A stretch of 64,000 nt of DNA, taken from positions 2,108,001 through 2,172,000 of the forward strand of contig OY729418.1 of assembly GCA_963422275.1 (NCBI GenBank), given 5' to 3'. This DNA comes from G963422275 sp963422275 (lineage in GTDB: Bacteria; Pseudomonadota; Alphaproteobacteria; Rhodobacterales; Rhodobacteraceae). The translations under genes were made by a program, and so were the position numbers. This document shows, one piece after another, positions 61,972-64,000 of the stretch. Each line of letters starts with the position of its first letter. The first letter of the stretch is position 1. The notes under the pieces were generated by a model. It did not search any database, was not told where the DNA came from, and saw nothing but the letters and a program-made list of their open reading frames with translations.

Positions 61972-63108
61972 TCAGTGCGGAATCCTGTTTGAAATGTACT
62001 TCGCGAAATCGAAGTTCGGCCGTTCCAAATGCGACAAATGGCCAGGCCTCGCGAAATCCGAAAGTAGCCCGGCGTACACCCGCTCGGTGCAGCCTTTATC
62101 CTCTTCGTTGACCTTGTCCAAGAGCGTCTTGAGTTCCTGGAAATGCTTCTCGCTGCTTGGGTCATCCGCGAATTCCTTCGCCATTCCGCCGCCAAAGAAG
62201 ATCTTGACCCGACCCGGCGACACAGGATGAAGCGTCAGATACCAGAAGTATCCGGGGGTGAGGGTGATCAGAAAGCTCGGATAAATCGCTAGCAGGTAAG
62301 TCGTGAACCGGCGCTCGCCCTTCAGACGGGTATTGTTAGGGTGCGCGATTGAGAGGGTGAACTCCCGCTGCTTCTGTAGCGTATGATAGTTGAACGCTGC
62401 CCGTCCTTCCGGGCATTCGACCTCGTCGACCTTCGAAAGATGGCCGATGGTCTTGGCATGGCAAACCGGCAGGTGGTAGCTCTCCATGAAGTTCTCGGCG
62501 AGCACCTTCCAGTTCGTGTTCCATTCAAAGATTTCAAAGAACGTCTGCGAATACTTCTCCATCTCGTAGTCGCCCACCATCTCCTCGACTTCAGCCAAGT
62601 GTTCCGATACCGGTGGAGCGTCGGGATTCAGGGTGACAAGCACCCATCCAAGCCACTCCTCGCAGCGGACTTTCGGAAGCCGGTATTTCGAGCGGTCGAA
62701 GCTTGAGTTCCGGGACATACCCGGCGCGCCGCGCAGCCTGCCGTCAAGCCCGTACGTCCATCCGTGGTAAGGGCAGACCAATGTTCGGGTGTTCCCCATG
62801 CCCTCGACCAGCTTGGACATACGGTGCCTGCACACGTTCGCGTGGGCACGGAGGTTTCCGTCGGAATCCCGCAGCACCAGCACCGGCTGCCCGGCGAGTT
62901 CTAATTCTTTATAGTCCCCAAGATTGGCGAATCCGTCTGAGCGCCCGACGCAAAACCAGTCTTTCTTGAAGATGTGGCGGATTTCTTGCTCTAGGAACGC
63001 GTCTGAAACGTAGACGCTCCTCGGCATGGCACGAGCCGTTTCAAAAGGCTGGCTGACGTTTTCCGCAAGCTCCGCCGCAGGATCCATTGCAAGTTGACTT
63101 TTTGTCAT
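61972..63108 (-). CDS. Rieske-type aromatic ring-hydroxylating / demethylating oxygenase alpha subunit
   Basis: The 378-residue oxygenase component has a Rieske [2Fe-2S] centre in CRHRMSKLVEG and CPYHGWTYGLDG. The mononuclear iron site is NFMESYHLPVCH with a downstream Asp (EFADDPSSEKH region). It resembles the GbcA/stachydrine-demethylase-like group more than classic benzoate or naphthalene dioxygenases, so an N-demethylation of a betaine-type compound is plausible. No reductase or ferredoxin partner gene lies within the window. The gene is preceded by a GGAGAGG ribosome site at 63120-63114. Confidence 0.88.
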   Translation of the reverse strand: MTKSQLAMDPAAELAENVSQPFETARAMPRSVYVSDAFLEQEIRHIFKKDWFCVGRSDGFANLGDYKELELAGQPVLVLRDSDGNLRAHANVCRHRMSKLVEGMGNTRTLVCPYHGWTYGLDGRLRGAPGMSRNSSFDRSKYRLPKVRCEEWLGWVLVTLNPDAPPVSEHLAEVEEMVGDYEMEKYSQTFFEIFEWNTNWKVLAENFMESYHLPVCHAKTIGHLSKVDEVECPEGRAAFNYHTLQKQREFTLSIAHPNNTRLKGERRFTTYLLAIYPSFLITLTPGYFWYLTLHPVSPGRVKIFFGGGMAKEFADDPSSEKHFQELKTLLDKVNEEDKGCTERVYAGLLSDFARPGHLSHLERPNFDFAKYISNRIPH

Positions 63109-63194
63109 GCTTCAGCCTCTCCCTTTTTGCCTCATTGTGCGATCAACAGTTTCACCGGAGTGCTCCGACGAAACAGGACGGTCCCGGGGCAGGA

Positions 63195-63291
63195 CGTCGA
63201 TCATGACGCGCGCGAAGGTTTCCATGGTATGCTTGGTTCCCCCGCACCTGCGGGGCGTCGATCCTGACGCGCGCGAAGGTTTCAATTGTAT
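63195..63291. repeat. Two 36-bp direct repeats at 61-bp period around a CRISPR-repeat-like hairpin
   Basis: The 36-bp units at 63195-63230 and 63256-63291 differ at three positions and are spaced exactly 61 bp. Between them 63235-63255 reads GGTTCCCCCGCACCTGCGGGG up to its last base, a GC-rich inverted repeat resembling the core of type I-E CRISPR repeats, whose usual period is also 61 bp (29 + 32). Only one such core is clear; a degraded GGTCCC-GGGGCAGGA lies before the first unit. No cas gene was found. It could be a relic of an array or an unrelated tandem duplication. Confidence 0.5.
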
Positions 63292-63294
63292 CGC

Positions 63295-63783
63295 TCATGC
63301 ACCCGCCCGAGGATCGATCACGTCGATGCTGGCGTCCGCGAAGTCACGGACGTTCCGCGTCGCCACCGCCTGCCGCGATCTGGCAGTCCGCCGGCGGGAC
63401 GGGCCGACCAGTCGAACGGCGCAAAGCGGCGATGTCGAACGACAACACGCGATCCTTGAACGCCTCGCCAGTATCGCCTCGATATCCGAGACCAGCGCTT
63501 CCCGCCGAGAAGAACAAGTCTTCCAGAGGATGACCAGCGGCCTGCACTTCGACGGCAGGATTGGGGCCTTGCAGATCAGTTCGGACACCACATTGGACAG
63601 CCTGAAATGCGATCGAATGATGCTCGCAAGGTTCCACGAACTCAGCTTGCTATCGACGGCCTCGCGCAGGATCAACCGCACTCCCTCTTCCATCGAGCGG
63701 TGGTGTTCCGCGGCGTGCACGCGTGTCTTCACGTTTCCGTCAAGTTTGCGGATCGTGATGCTCGCCATGGCCATGTCCTCCAT
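63295..63783 (-). pseudogene. Broken antitoxin/PIN-domain toxin pair (FitAB/VapBC type)
   Basis: The frame starts with a FitA-like ribbon-helix-helix antitoxin (MASITIRKLDGNVKTRVHAA and HHRSMEEGVRLILREAV). It then runs without a stop into a PIN-domain toxin trace: NVVSELICKAP, in another frame VLSFDIAALRRS and GRPVPPADCQIAA, and back in the first frame VATRNVRDFADASIDVIDP. Antitoxin C-terminus and toxin N-terminus (including the first catalytic Asp) are deleted and at least two frameshifts follow. It is nonfunctional. Most similar intact systems encode two overlapping genes. Confidence 0.7.
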
Positions 63784-64000
63784 TCGCCCGGAAGCCCGAT
63801 TGTACGCATCGATTGCGATGCTATCAAGGCATTGCAGGCGAACTTATCACCCGAAAGCGCCCTGTGCGACGGAGGCAGTCAGAAGGCTCCGCCCCAGGCG
63901 CACCGAGATCATCGTGTGCGCCGGTCTGTGCATCGAGGGCAGCGTGCAGATATGGGGAGATATCGCGATGGGCCTGTTCTGCGACCACAGGCAGACCGCC
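63784..64000. other. Right-edge stretch, no gene supported
   Basis: Open frames run to the window edge on both strands (for example plus-strand EIIVCAGLCIEGSVQIWGD) but are too short to identify. Confidence 0.3.

Noticed and set aside
63109..64000. A functional CRISPR-Cas locus at the right edge
   Set aside because: Only one repeat-like core and one duplicated unit are visible, with no cas gene. It is reported only as a possible relic.

Overview
The window reads as a piece of an alphaproteobacterial chromosome, most likely a Rhodobacterales (Roseobacter/Paracoccaceae-like) bacterium. The evidence is gene content and order: mutY / DUF721 / dsbA, DUF4170-waaA-lpxK, ialB next to rlmN, an AccA of the rhodobacterial type, a phasin with CTGC-N3-GCAG boxes, and a short secreted-membrane protein family typical of that order. 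No rRNA or tRNA gene was seen.

Layout. 1-7.4 kb: all on the minus strand, a truncated M81 (MlrC-like) protein, a class III aminotransferase, and a soeABC-type molybdoenzyme operon. 7.4-10.4 kb: transposase debris around an intact phasin gene. 10.4-14.8 kb: mtgA, a GST, queG, an SDR epimerase, a tiny membrane protein and an L,D-transpeptidase. 14.9-17.4 kb: a recent IS1595-family insertion and a decayed IS5-family element. 17.5-23.3 kb: CAP lipoprotein, second L,D-transpeptidase, rlmN, ialB-like gene, leuC, leuD. 23.4-28.8 kb: a carbohydrate-type ABC importer preceded by a membrane-anchored winged-helix protein. 28.9-34.6 kb: mutY, DUF721, dsbA, then a scar of IS fragments and a broken integrase. 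34.7-37.2 kb: lpxK, waaA, DUF4170. 37.5-45.4 kb: a branched-chain-amino-acid-type ABC importer whose LivM permease is fused in frame to a phenol-type FAD hydroxylase, plus a maleylacetate reductase. 46.1-53.3 kb: a second carbohydrate-type ABC importer operon carrying a BNR/sialidase-like protein and an aldehyde dehydrogenase. 53.8-55.8 kb: zinc-ribbon membrane protein and plsC. 55.8-60.8 kb: an IS hotspot with a three-level nested insertion (IS1595 inside IS982 inside IS5) and a hipA remnant. 60.8-64 kb: accA, a Rieske oxygenase, a 61-bp-period direct repeat and a broken antitoxin/PIN-toxin pair.

How it works together. The intact genes are mainly housekeeping (Leu biosynthesis, LPS core/lipid A, cell wall, base-excision repair, tRNA/rRNA modification, fatty acid synthesis) interleaved with uptake-and-catabolism modules for organic solutes. 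The mobile DNA is dense and mostly decayed. At least five transposase lineages are present, and several copies target CTAG. The most unusual items are the LivM-hydroxylase fusion, the nested insertions with all target duplications still readable, and the inverted-topology membrane winged-helix protein with an 18-bp palindrome between it and the importer it precedes.
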